Assembly: GCF_025244745.1 (NCBI RefSeq)
Contig: NZ_CP104213.1
Span: 358,501 to 422,500, forward strand
Length of the DNA stretch: 64,000 nt
Direction of reading: 5' to 3'
Source: Deinococcus rubellus
GTDB lineage: Bacteria; Deinococcota; Deinococci; Deinococcales; Deinococcaceae
The notes under the pieces were generated by a model. It was not told the DNA's origin and made no database searches. It was given only the letters and a program-made list of their open reading frames with translations. The position numbers were made by a program, and so were the translations under genes. This document shows positions 37,942-47,309 of the stretch, in pieces (the first letter of the stretch is position 1; each line of letters starts with the position of its first letter).

Positions 37942-40872
37942 TTAGCCCTGGACCACCTGCGCGTCGATGCTGGCCCAGAAGTTCTCGTCTGCCGGGCGGG
38001 GGCGCGCGAACAGGTAGCCCTGGCCCAGCCCGCAGCCGAGCGCCTTGAGCACTTTGAGTTCTTCCGGCGTCTCGATGCCCTCGGCGACGGCGACGAGTTG
38101 CAGGCTCTCGGCCAGGCCCAGGATCGCCTTGACCACCGGGTAATTGACCGAATTGGGCTGCAAACCGAACACAAAGGAGCGGTCCACTTTGAGGACGCTG
38201 ATCGGCAGCCGCGACAGGTAGCTCAGGCTCGAAAACCCGGTGCCGAAGTCGTCAATCGAGATGGACACGCCCAGCGTGCCGAGCTGCTGCATCCGGCGCA
38301 CCGACGCCTCGACGTCGCGCATCACCAATCTCTCGGTGAGTTCGAGTTCAAGGGACTGGCCGGGAAAGCCAGTTTCGTTCAGGCACCGCTCCACCATGCC
38401 CACGAAGTCCTCGCGCTCGAACTGGAGGGCCGAGACGTTGACGGCCAGCCGGACCGGGGCGCGGCCCTGACTGAGCCACTGCGCGCCCTGACGGCACACC
38501 TCGCGCAGTACCCAGGCCCCAATCGAGACGATCAGACCGGTCTCCTCGGCCACCGGAATAAACTGGGCGGGCGGCACCAGACCCAGGTGCGGATGCTTCC
38601 AGCGCAGCAGCGCTTCCAGGCCCACCACCACCTGATCCTTGAGCCTCACCTGCGGCTGGTAATGCACTTCCAGTTCGTTTTTCTCAGCGGCCCTGCGCAG
38701 GTAGGCGGCCAGTTGAAAGCGCTGGTAGGAGTGGCGGTTGAGCGAAGGCTCGAACATTGCCCAGCCCGACTTGCGGCTCTTGGCGTGGTACATCGCCAGA
38801 TCGGCGCTGCGCCGCAGGGTCTCGGCGTCGTGGCCGCCCTCCGGCGTCACACTGATGCCAATCGAGGCCGTCAGGTACACCTCGCGCTCCTGCTCCTCAG
38901 CGATGAACGGCAGTTCCAGCGCCTTCAGGCAGCGCTGGGCGATCTGCACGGCGTGTTCGTTGCCAGTACCGGGCAAGATCACTGTGAATTCGTCGCCGCT
39001 GATGCGCGCCAGCAGGTCGCCCTGGCGCACGCAGCTTTGTAGCCGGACAGCGAACTCGCGCAGCATCTGGTCGCCCACCGAATGCCCCAGCGAGTCGTTG
39101 AGGCCCTTGAAATCGTCGAGGTCAATAAACAGCAGCGCCACTGGCAGCCCACCCAGCCGGGAGGTGGCGAGTGCCGACTGCAACTGCTCGATGAAGAGTG
39201 AGCGGTTGGCCAGCCCGGTGAGCGAATCATGGGTCGCCTGAAGGATCAGCCGCCGGGTCAACTGGTGGTGCTCGATGGCGACGGCGGCGAGGTGACCGGC
39301 CTTCTTCAGATCGGCCAGCAGTTCGTCGGGAAACGGACCGGGCTGCCGGGCGTAGATCGCCAGGGTGCCCAGCACCATCGCCGAGCCGTCGATGATCGGA
39401 TGCGAGGCGCAGGCCCACAGCTCATTGGTCAGCAGCAGATCGAGAAAGTCGGTGCAGTTGGGGTCCCGGGTCACGTCCTCGACCACCACCAGTTCCTGAC
39501 GGCTGGCCGCCGTGCCGCAGACGCCCGCGCCCTCACGCATCTCCAGGCCGTCCACGGCGCGCTGGAACGAGGGCGGCAGGCTGGGAGCCGAGCGGGTGTA
39601 GAGCCGCCCGCCCTCGTTGAGCAGGATGGTGCAGACGTAGCCGGGCCACTGGCGCTCGGTCATGGCCGTCACCTGCTCGAGCACCTCCGCCAGGGCCCGA
39701 CCCTTCACGGTCATTTCCAGAATGGTGTTGCGCTCATGCTGGGCCTGCTCCTCGCGTTTGCGGGGATCGATATCCTGAAAGTACACTGCCAGGCCGCCCG
39801 CATAGGGAAAGAGCCGCATCTCCAGCCAGCGCCCGAACTGCGCCGAGAAATATTCCAGTATGCTGCTGCGCTGCTCGCTCGCGGCCCGCCGCATCTCGGC
39901 GGCGGCCTGGCTGTCCAGCGCTTCCGGAAAGAGGTCCCAGAGGTTCTGACTCAGCAACTCCGAGGCCTGGCGACCCAGCATCCGCTCGGCCTGGCGGTTG
40001 AGAAAGACGAAGCGCCACTCGCTGTCGAGTGAAACGAAGGCCTCCCGAATGCTGCTCAGCACCCGGATCACCTGGGCGTTCATCTCGCTGGCCTGCCGCT
40101 GGGCGGCCCGCAGGGTGGTGAGGTCGCGCGAACTGACCATTAGCTGAATTGGCTGCCCCGCCGCGTCGCGGACCGGCATCACGGCCATATCCCAGAACTT
40201 GCGCTGGCCTCCGGCGGTGTCACGCTCGCCCTGAAAATGACCGCGTCCCCCGGCTCCGGCGGTTGCGAGCGCTTCTCGGGCCAGTACCTGGTCCTCCACC
40301 GACCACAGCCCCAGCCAGTCCATGCCGCGCAGCGTGCTGAATTCGCTGAGTTCCAGCAGCGATTGCCCGCCCCGGTTCATCCACAGCAGCTCGTGGTTCA
40401 GACTCAGCAACTCGATGCAGTTGGGGCTACTGTCCACCAGGCTCTGGGCGAAGTCGTACTGCTGGCGCACGTCTTCCTCGGCCTGCTTGAGCAGCGTGAT
40501 GTCCTCGTGAACCACCAGCAGGTACGGCGCGTCCGCAAACGGCGTGACCCGGAGCTGAAACCACCGCTCGCGCTGGGCGGTGTGGCAGGCATAGACCTGC
40601 CGGAACTCGCGGAGCTGCCCGGCCAGCACCTGCTGTATCCCCTGACCCGCCTGCCCGCGCAGGTTCGGATCACCCCCGCAGATATCCAGGTAGCGTCTTC
40701 CGATCACGCCTTGTGGAAAGGACAGGGCATACTCGGTGCCCGCCTCGGTCCAGGCCCGGTTGACAGCCACGATCAGCCCAGCCTGATTGAGCACCAGCAG
40801 CGGCGCGGGCAGGGCGTCCAGTGCTGACCGGTAAAATTGAAATGGTAATTCGGAAGTTTGCACGTCACTCAT
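37942..40872 (-). CDS. PAS-GAF-GGDEF-EAL cyclic-di-GMP signalling protein
   Basis: 976 residues, no membrane segment. Several PAS domains fill the first ~400 residues (FYRSALDALPAPLLVLNQAG; LVDSSPNCIELLSLNHELLW; SIREAFVSLDSEWRFVFLNR), followed by a GAF domain (~420-570). The GGDEF domain carries RISGDEF, a substitution (SGDEF) found in many active cyclases. The EAL domain has LEALLRWKHPHLGLVPPAQF, DDFGTGFSSLSYLSRLPISV and LKVDRSFV, so phosphodiesterase residues look intact. It may both make and break c-di-GMP under control of the sensor domains. ATG 40872 is preferred to the in-frame TTG 40893. Confidence 0.88.
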   Translation of the reverse strand: MSDVQTSELPFQFYRSALDALPAPLLVLNQAGLIVAVNRAWTEAGTEYALSFPQGVIGRRYLDICGGDPNLRGQAGQGIQQVLAGQLREFRQVYACHTAQRERWFQLRVTPFADAPYLLVVHEDITLLKQAEEDVRQQYDFAQSLVDSSPNCIELLSLNHELLWMNRGGQSLLELSEFSTLRGMDWLGLWSVEDQVLAREALATAGAGGRGHFQGERDTAGGQRKFWDMAVMPVRDAAGQPIQLMVSSRDLTTLRAAQRQASEMNAQVIRVLSSIREAFVSLDSEWRFVFLNRQAERMLGRQASELLSQNLWDLFPEALDSQAAAEMRRAASEQRSSILEYFSAQFGRWLEMRLFPYAGGLAVYFQDIDPRKREEQAQHERNTILEMTVKGRALAEVLEQVTAMTERQWPGYVCTILLNEGGRLYTRSAPSLPPSFQRAVDGLEMREGAGVCGTAASRQELVVVEDVTRDPNCTDFLDLLLTNELWACASHPIIDGSAMVLGTLAIYARQPGPFPDELLADLKKAGHLAAVAIEHHQLTRRLILQATHDSLTGLANRSLFIEQLQSALATSRLGGLPVALLFIDLDDFKGLNDSLGHSVGDQMLREFAVRLQSCVRQGDLLARISGDEFTVILPGTGNEHAVQIAQRCLKALELPFIAEEQEREVYLTASIGISVTPEGGHDAETLRRSADLAMYHAKSRKSGWAMFEPSLNRHSYQRFQLAAYLRRAAEKNELEVHYQPQVRLKDQVVVGLEALLRWKHPHLGLVPPAQFIPVAEETGLIVSIGAWVLREVCRQGAQWLSQGRAPVRLAVNVSALQFEREDFVGMVERCLNETGFPGQSLELELTERLVMRDVEASVRRMQQLGTLGVSISIDDFGTGFSSLSYLSRLPISVLKVDRSFVFGLQPNSVNYPVVKAILGLAESLQLVAVAEGIETPEELKVLKALGCGLGQGYLFARPRPADENFWASIDAQVVQG

Positions 40873-41000
40873 GGGGGCCTCGGAACACTTCAAGTAAAAT
40901 CGACATGAGACGCCGTCTGATTTTGATTCCTCAGCATAAGGGTTGCGGGCGGCGGTACAAAATCTGAAGGAACGTTCAGGCTGACCCCCGGCGTGCCCGC

Positions 41001-41006
41001 TACACT
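41001..41006 (+). promoter_or_regulatory. Candidate -10 box (TACACT) of ispF
   Basis: TACACT ends 6 nt before ATG 41013, leaderless arrangement. Confidence 0.5.
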
Positions 41007-41012
41007 CTGACG

Positions 41013-41486
41013 ATGTTGCCTTACCGCGTCGGTTACGGAGAAGATGCCCACCGCCTGCAAGCGGGTCTGCGCCTGGTGCTGGGCGGCCTGGAGATCGTGG
41101 ACGCGCCGCGCGGCGCGGTGGCCCACAGTGACGGTGACGCAGCCCTGCACACCGTTGCCGACGCGCTGCTCTCGGGCCTGGCGCTGGGCGACATCGGCCA
41201 GTATTTCCCCGACACCGATCCCGCCTGGCGGCAGCTTGACTCGGCGGATATCGTGCGGCGCTGCCTGGCCCTGGTCGGTGAGCGCGGTTACCGGCCCGCC
41301 AACCTGGCGATCGTTATCACGCTCGATCAGCCCAAGCTGGGTACGCGCCGGGCCGAGATTGCCGGACGCATCGCCGCGCTGATGCAACTCGACGCCTCGG
41401 CAGTGGGAGTCAGCTTCAAGACCAGCGAGGGCCTGGCCCCCGACCATGTGCAGGCCCGCGCGACGGTGCTGCTGGAGCGAATATGA
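41013..41486 (+). CDS. ispF: 2-C-methyl-D-erythritol 2,4-cyclodiphosphate synthase
   Basis: 157 residues, standard length for IspF, which forms the cyclic diphosphate in the MEP isoprenoid pathway with release of CMP. Metal ligands D11 and H13 are in [13 protein letters not shown]46 in [12 protein letters not shown], and the flexible-loop and CDP-binding segments [14 protein letters not shown] and FKTSEGLAP are present. The stop overlaps the trmL start (ATGA), so they form a two-gene unit. Confidence 0.95.
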   Translation: MLPYRVGYGEDAHRLQAGLRLVLGGLEIVDAPRGAVAHSDGDAALHTVADALLSGLALGDIGQYFPDTDPAWRQLDSADIVRRCLALVGERGYRPANLAIVITLDQPKLGTRRAEIAGRIAALMQLDASAVGVSFKTSEGLAPDHVQARATVLLERI

Positions 41487-41962
41487 GTGCCGATGTGCTT
41501 GAAGCAACGGCGCTGCCGCTGTGCCGGGTGGTGCTCTACTCGCCGGAGAAGGCCGGGAACGTCGGCAACGTGGCCCGCACCTGCGCCGTACTGGGGGCCG
41601 AGTTGCACCTGATCCGCCCCTACGGCTTTCATCTGCAGGACCGCGAGTTTGCCCGCGCCGTGATGGATTACCTGGAGGGTGTGACCCTCATCGAGCACGA
41701 TTCCTGGACGGCACTGCAAGCGACCCTGACGCCGGAGGCGCGGGTGTGGGCCTTCTCTACCCATGCCAGTCAGCTCTACACCGACGCCGAATATCAGCGG
41801 GGCGATTACCTGCTGTTCGGGCCAGAGTCGCGCGGGCTGCCAGTGTGGTTGCGCGGGGCGCTGCCCAGCCTCAAGTTGCCGCAGCCCGGCGGGGGCCGCA
41901 GTCTGAATCTGGCGGTGGCGGCGGGCGCAGCGGCCTTCGAGGTGCAGCGGCAGCTCGGTTGA
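41483..41962 (+). CDS. trmL: tRNA (cytidine/uridine-2'-O-)-methyltransferase, TrmL type
   Basis: 159 residues of the SPOUT superfamily. Motif 1 is [20 protein letters not shown], motif 2 [14 protein letters not shown] and motif 3 [20 protein letters not shown], which together form the deep trefoil knot that binds S-adenosylmethionine. TrmL methylates the wobble nucleotide of certain tRNA-Leu species. Compact length without an extension favours TrmL over SpoU/TrmH. It is coupled to ispF. Confidence 0.88.
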   Translation: MSADVLEATALPLCRVVLYSPEKAGNVGNVARTCAVLGAELHLIRPYGFHLQDREFARAVMDYLEGVTLIEHDSWTALQATLTPEARVWAFSTHASQLYTDAEYQRGDYLLFGPESRGLPVWLRGALPSLKLPQPGGGRSLNLAVAAGAAAFEVQRQLG

Positions 41963-42074
41963 ATCGTGTGGATGCATGAATGTTGGCTGAAGCTGACGCG
42001 ACATGAGCCGCGCTTTCAGGCTTCTTGAACTGCGGCCCGGCACACCCGTGCCCGGAACAGCTCAAACTGAGAGG

Positions 42075-43805
42075 ATGAAGCGATTTCCCCGGTCTGCCCT
42101 GCTGAGTGCTGGTCTGCTGCTGAGTGCCTGCTCGATCACGCCCACGCCCGGTGGGGTCTACACCGTCAGCGGCAATGTGCTCGTACCGGGGGCCGGGAGC
42201 GCCGAAGGCGGCGGGCTGGCGACGCTGGCGGTCTCTGCGCCGGCCGACTGGAGCGCGTCCCACGTGCGTGGCCAGGTGCTGCTGTCCGGCCTGAATGAAG
42301 CGGGACTCAGTGCCCAGACCCTCACGGCGCTCTCGGACGTTCGCACCCAGCGCCTGCCCTCGGCGGGCCTGACCGTGGCGTACACCCCGGCGGGTCAGAG
42401 TGACGCCGCCTTCGCCGCGCGGCTGACGGCCAGTGGTCTGATGGCCCAGCCCAATTACCGCTACCAGGCGCTCGACGTGCCGAACGACCCCGGCTTTCCC
42501 GGCAACGCGGGCATCCAGATCGGCGGGGCGGCCTATGACCAGGATTACCTGACCCGCATCAATGCCCAGGCCGCCTGGGACGAACTGGCCGCACTCGGCA
42601 GGACACCGCTGGGCGCGCGGGTGGCGGTGCTGGATACCGGTGTGAACGCCAGCCACGAGGACCTGGTCGGACGGGTGCTGCCGGGGCGCGACTTCTGCGC
42701 GGCGCTCGTCAACGGTGACTGTGTCGGCGAGGATGCGGACCCCAGTGACCTGACCACCGGCAGCGAGGCCGGGCACGGCACCTCCAGCGCGGGCCTGATC
42801 GGGGCGGCCACCAACAACGGCGAGGGGCTGGCGGGCCTGACCTGGAGCGGCCAGAACATCCTGCCGGTCAAGGTCTTCGGGGCCAGCGGTGCGGTGTCGG
42901 GGGCCACGACGGTCAGCCTCACGGCGGGCCTGAAGTACGCCGTCGCCCAGAGCGCCCAGATCATCAACCTGAGCCTGGGTTTTGCAGGCAGCAACGCCGG
43001 GCCGAACGGTGACCCGGCCCTCTCGGCGGCACTGGCAGCGGCGGCAGCGGCCAACGTGCTGGTGGTGGCAGCGGCAGGCAACACTCCAGGCGACGGCCTG
43101 TATTACCCGGCCAGCGACCCCAACGTACTGGCAGTGGGCGCGCTGGGCCGCAGCGACGCGCTGGCCTGCTACAGCGCCCGGCCCGTCAGTGGGCAAAAGG
43201 CGCTCGACCTGGTGGCCCCCGGCGGCAACGCGGGCAGCGGCACGTCGGACTGCTACCAGACCAGCCCCGACGATCTGCTGCTGCTGACCAGCGCGCCTGG
43301 CCCGGGTAGCTCTGGCACGGGCAACTCGCTCTACCGCCTCGACGCCGGAACCAGTTTCGCTGCTCCCCAGGTCAGCGGCGCGGCGTCCTTGATCCGTGCC
43401 CTGCGGCCCGATCTGACGGCAGACCAGGTGAAAAGCATCCTGATCGGCAGCGCCAGAACCGTGACGGGCGGCAGGTTGCTGGACGTGGGTGCGGCCATCA
43501 CGGCGGCCTCGGCCTTCGGGAGCGGCACGGGCGGCGGCACCGTGGTTGTTCCGCCGCCCGACCCCAATCCCCTGACGTCCTACCGCCTCACGGTGAATGC
43601 CTTTCAGGGCACGGTGATGGTGTCCAAGTTCAGCAGCTCCGGAAAAATGCAGGCCGCGACCCAGCGCCTGCCCTACCGCCTCAACAACCTTTCGGCGGGA
43701 ACCTACACCCTCGATGCCAGCCTGACCGTCAATGGTGTGGTGAGTCAGGGTCAGGTGCAGGTGACGGTGGGCGGCGACACCCAGCAGGATATTTCGACCC
43801 AGTAA
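42075..43805 (+). CDS. S8 (subtilisin-like) serine protease, lipoprotein
   Basis: 576 residues from ATG 42075, which begins a lipoprotein signal (FPRSALLSAGLLLSACS, lipobox LSAC); the in-frame ATG 42003 would bury it. A propeptide-like region precedes the catalytic domain: D187 in VAVLDTGVNASHEDLVGR, H234 in GHGTSSAGLIGA and S427 in AGTSFAAPQVSGAASLI. The last ~75 residues (SYRLTVNAFQGTVMVSKFSS) form a beta-rich module after a Pro/Gly linker. It should be tethered to the membrane facing outward and degrade extracellular protein. Confidence 0.9.
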   Translation: MKRFPRSALLSAGLLLSACSITPTPGGVYTVSGNVLVPGAGSAEGGGLATLAVSAPADWSASHVRGQVLLSGLNEAGLSAQTLTALSDVRTQRLPSAGLTVAYTPAGQSDAAFAARLTASGLMAQPNYRYQALDVPNDPGFPGNAGIQIGGAAYDQDYLTRINAQAAWDELAALGRTPLGARVAVLDTGVNASHEDLVGRVLPGRDFCAALVNGDCVGEDADPSDLTTGSEAGHGTSSAGLIGAATNNGEGLAGLTWSGQNILPVKVFGASGAVSGATTVSLTAGLKYAVAQSAQIINLSLGFAGSNAGPNGDPALSAALAAAAAANVLVVAAAGNTPGDGLYYPASDPNVLAVGALGRSDALACYSARPVSGQKALDLVAPGGNAGSGTSDCYQTSPDDLLLLTSAPGPGSSGTGNSLYRLDAGTSFAAPQVSGAASLIRALRPDLTADQVKSILIGSARTVTGGRLLDVGAAITAASAFGSGTGGGTVVVPPPDPNPLTSYRLTVNAFQGTVMVSKFSSSGKMQAATQRLPYRLNNLSAGTYTLDASLTVNGVVSQGQVQVTVGGDTQQDISTQ

Positions 43806-43822
43806 CCCCGGTTGGTTTTGCG

Positions 43823-45292
43823 CTACCGCTCTCTCAGCGCTGCCGCCAGCGCGCGCAGGTTGGCGGGCCGGAAGCCGTGGGTGACGACGGCAGGCAGGTC
43901 CAGCGCCGCCACGTCTTCCGGGTTCCAGAGGGCCAGGTGCAGCGCTGCCCGTCTGCGCACGGCGTCGGCCAGGCGGCGCGTCACTTCGGTCAGGCCCCAG
44001 CGTCCGGTGGTCGCCAGCAGGACTGGCACGTCCGGGAAGCGGGCCAGCAGCGCCAGGGCGGGCGCGGGGTCGTCTTCGTGGACGGCAGCCTGGAGTTGTG
44101 GGAACACCTGCCGCAGCTCCTGGGCGATGGCCTCGCCGCTGACAAAGTCGCCGTAGGGACCGCCCACCTTCGCCGTGCGCGGCGCGAGCAGCAAGACGGG
44201 CCGCTCAGGGTCGAGGCGCGGCGGTGTGCCCACCCACTGAAGCGACTGCCGCGCCCAGGTTGCCACACTGGCCTCGTCGGCCTCGCGCTGCGGCCCGGTG
44301 TAGGGTCGGGGCTGGCCGGGAAACCTCAGCGCGGCCGCGCTCAGCCGGGCCTGGGCCTCGTGTAAGCGCTCTGGAGAGAGTTGGCCCGATTTGAGTGCGC
44401 GCTCGATGGCCCCGGCGTGCTCGGCGTGGGTGGTCAGGTCGCCGTGTCCGCAGCTCAGCACCGCGTCGGCTCCGGCGTGGAGGGCCAGTGGGGCCGCCTC
44501 ACCGTGAGGGTGGGCGTCGGCAATCGCCTTCATGTCGGTGGCGTCGGTGACGATGATGCCGCTGTAGCCCCAGTCTTCCCTGAGTAGACCGGTCAGCACC
44601 CGGCGTGAGAGCGTAGCAGGCTCAAAAGGGGCGAGCGCCGGGTAGACGATGTGGGCAGTCATGATGCTGCCGACGCCTGCCCGCACCGCCGCCCGGAACG
44701 GCAGCCACTCGGTCCGCTCCAGCTCACTGCGCGGCTTGTCCACCGTCGGCAGCGCCAGGTGGCTATCTAAGGCCGTGTCGCCGTGACCAGGAAAGTGCTT
44801 GACCGAACCCATTACCCCGGCGGCCTCGCTGCCCAGCGCCCAGGCCACCCCCAGCCGGGCCACCTCGCCGGGGTCAGCGCCGAAGGCCCGATCACCGATC
44901 ACTGGGTTGAGCGGATTGATGTTCACGTCGAGGCTGGGCGCGAAGTTCCAGTTGAGGCCCAGCTCAATCAGCCCGCGCGCGGCGACGGCCCCGGCCTCCC
45001 GCGCTGCGTCCTCGCTGCCGATCACGCCCAGGGCCTGCGGGGTCGGCGGCATCGGTACGTCCAGCCGCCGCAGCACCGCGCCGCCCTCCTGGTCGGTAGC
45101 GATCAGGGCGTCGTGGCCCAGCGCGTCGCGGATGTCGCGGATCAGGCGGGCAGTGCGCTCCGGTGCCGAGAAGTTGCGGGCGAACAGACACACCCCGCCG
45201 AAGCCGTACTGGGCCAGGAAGCGGCCCTGCTTCGGTGTCAGGTCAGGGCCGGGCAGGTCAATGATCAGGGTGCGGGCGGCAGGCAGGGTCAT
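43823..45292 (-). CDS. nagZ: GH3 beta-N-acetylhexosaminidase (NagZ type)
   Basis: 489 residues. The NagZ signature KHFPGHGDTALDSHLALP carries the catalytic His-Asp pair, and the nucleophile lies in GIIVTDATDMKAIADAHP. ALIATDQEGGAVLRRLD and LNWNFAPSLDVNINPLNPVI are the GH3 substrate-loop segments. No signal peptide, so the enzyme is cytosolic and would release GlcNAc from imported chitobiose or anhydro-muropeptides. It is longer than E. coli NagZ, with a C-terminal Rossmann-like extension as in Bacillus-type enzymes. It is the last gene of the rpiR-ABC operon, 55 nt after the permease, with AGAGG as RBS. Confidence 0.88.
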   Translation of the reverse strand: MTLPAARTLIIDLPGPDLTPKQGRFLAQYGFGGVCLFARNFSAPERTARLIRDIRDALGHDALIATDQEGGAVLRRLDVPMPPTPQALGVIGSEDAAREAGAVAARGLIELGLNWNFAPSLDVNINPLNPVIGDRAFGADPGEVARLGVAWALGSEAAGVMGSVKHFPGHGDTALDSHLALPTVDKPRSELERTEWLPFRAAVRAGVGSIMTAHIVYPALAPFEPATLSRRVLTGLLREDWGYSGIIVTDATDMKAIADAHPHGEAAPLALHAGADAVLSCGHGDLTTHAEHAGAIERALKSGQLSPERLHEAQARLSAAALRFPGQPRPYTGPQREADEASVATWARQSLQWVGTPPRLDPERPVLLLAPRTAKVGGPYGDFVSGEAIAQELRQVFPQLQAAVHEDDPAPALALLARFPDVPVLLATTGRWGLTEVTRRLADAVRRRAALHLALWNPEDVAALDLPAVVTHGFRPANLRALAAALRER

Positions 45293-45347
45293 GTAGCAAC
45301 CTCTTTTTGCGAGGCTGGGCAGACGGGTGGGCAGTCAACAAACACCG

Positions 45348-46229
45348 TCACTTCACCGCCCCTTCCATGCCGCGCATGAACAGCTTCTGCGCCGACAGAA
45401 AGACCAGCAGCACCGGAATCATCATGATCAGCGCCCCGGCAGCGATGTTGAAGGGATCGTAGTTGAACTGGCCTTTGAGCTTGAGGACCGCCACGCTCAG
45501 CGGTACGCTGTCGGGCGCACCCGAGAGTGCCAGCATCGGCCAGAAGTAGGCGTTCCAGGTGCCGACCAGCGTGAAGATGCCCAGCGCGGCCAGTGAGGGC
45601 TTGGTCAGCGGCAGCATGATGCGGGTCAGGATGGTGAATTCACCCGCACCGTCGATGCGGGCGGCCTCGATCAGCGCCTGCGGAATCCCCAGAAACGCCT
45701 GGCGCATCAAGAAGATGCCGAAGGCTCCTGCGATGGTGGGCAGCACCACGCCGACGTGGGTCCCGAGCAGGCCGAGTTCCTTGAGGGTCAGCGTGTTGAC
45801 GATGAAGGTGGTCTCGCTGGGCAGCACCAGCGTCGCGATGATGACACCGAAAATCAAATCGCGCCCTGGAAAGCGGAAGCGGGCCAGCGGGTAGGCCGCC
45901 AGCGCTGATACCACCAGCGTGCCGAAAATGGTCATGGAGGTAATGGAAATACTGTTCCAGATGTACTTGCCGAGGCTGAAGGTGGTGTAGACCTCCACGA
46001 AGTTCCGCAGGGTCAGGACGCGCGGAAAGAGGCTGGCTGGAAAGTCGTAGATGCTGCCGCCGCCGTGTTTGTCGGTGAGGGCAATCGCCAGGGTCCACAG
46101 AAAGGGAAACACCGCGAACAGCAGCACGGCAGTGAGAATGACGTAGCGCAGCACCACCCGCCCCAGCTTGCGGTACTTGCGCGGCGTGGAGGCGGTTCGG
46201 GCGGGGGTGGCCCGCGACACCAGGCTCAC
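45348..46229 (-). CDS. Sugar ABC importer permease (MalG/CUT1 type)
   Basis: 293 residues with six hydrophobic segments. The cytosolic coupling loop is QALIEAARIDGAGEFTILTR followed by IMLPLTKPSLAALGIF, the EAA motif of CUT1 permeases. The N-terminus is basic. GTG 46229 overlaps the partner permease stop by 4 nt. It forms the transmembrane channel with that subunit; the ATPase is not encoded in this operon, so a shared MsmK/UgpC-like ATPase elsewhere is expected. Confidence 0.88.
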   Translation of the reverse strand: MSLVSRATPARTASTPRKYRKLGRVVLRYVILTAVLLFAVFPFLWTLAIALTDKHGGGSIYDFPASLFPRVLTLRNFVEVYTTFSLGKYIWNSISITSMTIFGTLVVSALAAYPLARFRFPGRDLIFGVIIATLVLPSETTFIVNTLTLKELGLLGTHVGVVLPTIAGAFGIFLMRQAFLGIPQALIEAARIDGAGEFTILTRIMLPLTKPSLAALGIFTLVGTWNAYFWPMLALSGAPDSVPLSVAVLKLKGQFNYDPFNIAAGALIMMIPVLLVFLSAQKLFMRGMEGAVK

Positions 46230-47182
46230 GCGCCTTCCCCGGAACTGTCACGAAACAGCCGGAAGTTGACGGCGGAGAGCAGCAGTGCCACCACCGCCAC
46301 CACCAGCCCGGCGGCGCTCGCCAGCCCGTAGTTGAAGTCGAAGCCCTGGAACGCCTTGGAATAGACGTACATCAGCGCGGTGTAGGTGCTGTTGAGCGGC
46401 CCACCGTTGGTCAGCACCAGCACCTCTTCCAGCACCCGCAGCGCCGCAATCGTGGAGAGCAGGCTACACAGCAGGATGGTGGGCTTCATCATCGGCACCG
46501 TGATGCTCCAGAAGCGCTTCCAGCTGCTGGCCCCGTCGAGCACGGCGGCCTCCTCGAGTTCCTGGGGGATGCCCTGGAGTCCGGCCAGATACAGCACCAT
46601 GTAGTAGCCGAAGCCGCGCCAGAACGTCACCAGCATCACGGCCCAGAAGGCGCTGTACTCGTTGTTGAGCCAGCCGAACATGTGGTCTTTGGAGATCAGG
46701 TGCAGCGATCCCAGCGCCCAGTTGAGGGTGCCGTCCTTGTTGTAGACCCAGTCCCACATCACGGCGGCCAGCGAGATGCTGGTGACCACCGGCACGTAGT
46801 AGGCCGCCCGGAAAAAGGCCATGCCCGGCAGGTTTTTGTTGACCAGCACGGCCACCGCCAGCGAGGCGAGCTGCAGTATTGGCACGATCACCAGGTACTT
46901 GACGCTGTTGACCATCGATTTGAGAAACAGCGGGTCGGCCATCAGGGTGCGGAAGTTGTCCAGCCCGATCCACTTGGGCGGCAGGCCCTGACCGAAGCGC
47001 GCCCCGCCGTACTCGGTGAAGCCCAGATACGAGCCGTAGGCCAGCGGGTAGAAAGTGAACACCGCCAGCAGAATCAGGGCCGGGGCCAGAAAGCCGTAGG
47101 ACAGCAGACTGTCGCGCAGAGAATACTTCGGCTTACCAGGGATGGGGGGGTTGCCAGGCGTGGGGCGCTGGGAGCGGATCAT
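46226..47182 (-). CDS. Sugar ABC importer permease (MalF/CUT1 type)
   Basis: 318 residues with about six membrane helices. The first helix is LLSYGFLAPALILLAVFTFY and the EAA loop is QELEEAAVLDGASSWKRFWS followed by ITVPMMKPTILLC. The periplasmic segment around FRTLMADPLFLKSMVNSVKY is standard for MalF-like subunits. It lies 127 nt after the binding-protein gene. Confidence 0.88.
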   Translation of the reverse strand: MIRSQRPTPGNPPIPGKPKYSLRDSLLSYGFLAPALILLAVFTFYPLAYGSYLGFTEYGGARFGQGLPPKWIGLDNFRTLMADPLFLKSMVNSVKYLVIVPILQLASLAVAVLVNKNLPGMAFFRAAYYVPVVTSISLAAVMWDWVYNKDGTLNWALGSLHLISKDHMFGWLNNEYSAFWAVMLVTFWRGFGYYMVLYLAGLQGIPQELEEAAVLDGASSWKRFWSITVPMMKPTILLCSLLSTIAALRVLEEVLVLTNGGPLNSTYTALMYVYSKAFQGFDFNYGLASAAGLVVAVVALLLSAVNFRLFRDSSGEGA

Positions 47183-47309
47183 CTTGCACCTCCTTTGGGG
47201 CAGCGGCAGAAAGCTAGAAAAGTGCGGAGGCCCGCCCAGACCGAATGTAGGGGCGGGCCACCAGGGGAGAAGCGGGCGGGAAAGCTCTCTGCCTGCCCCC
47301 CGCTCCGAC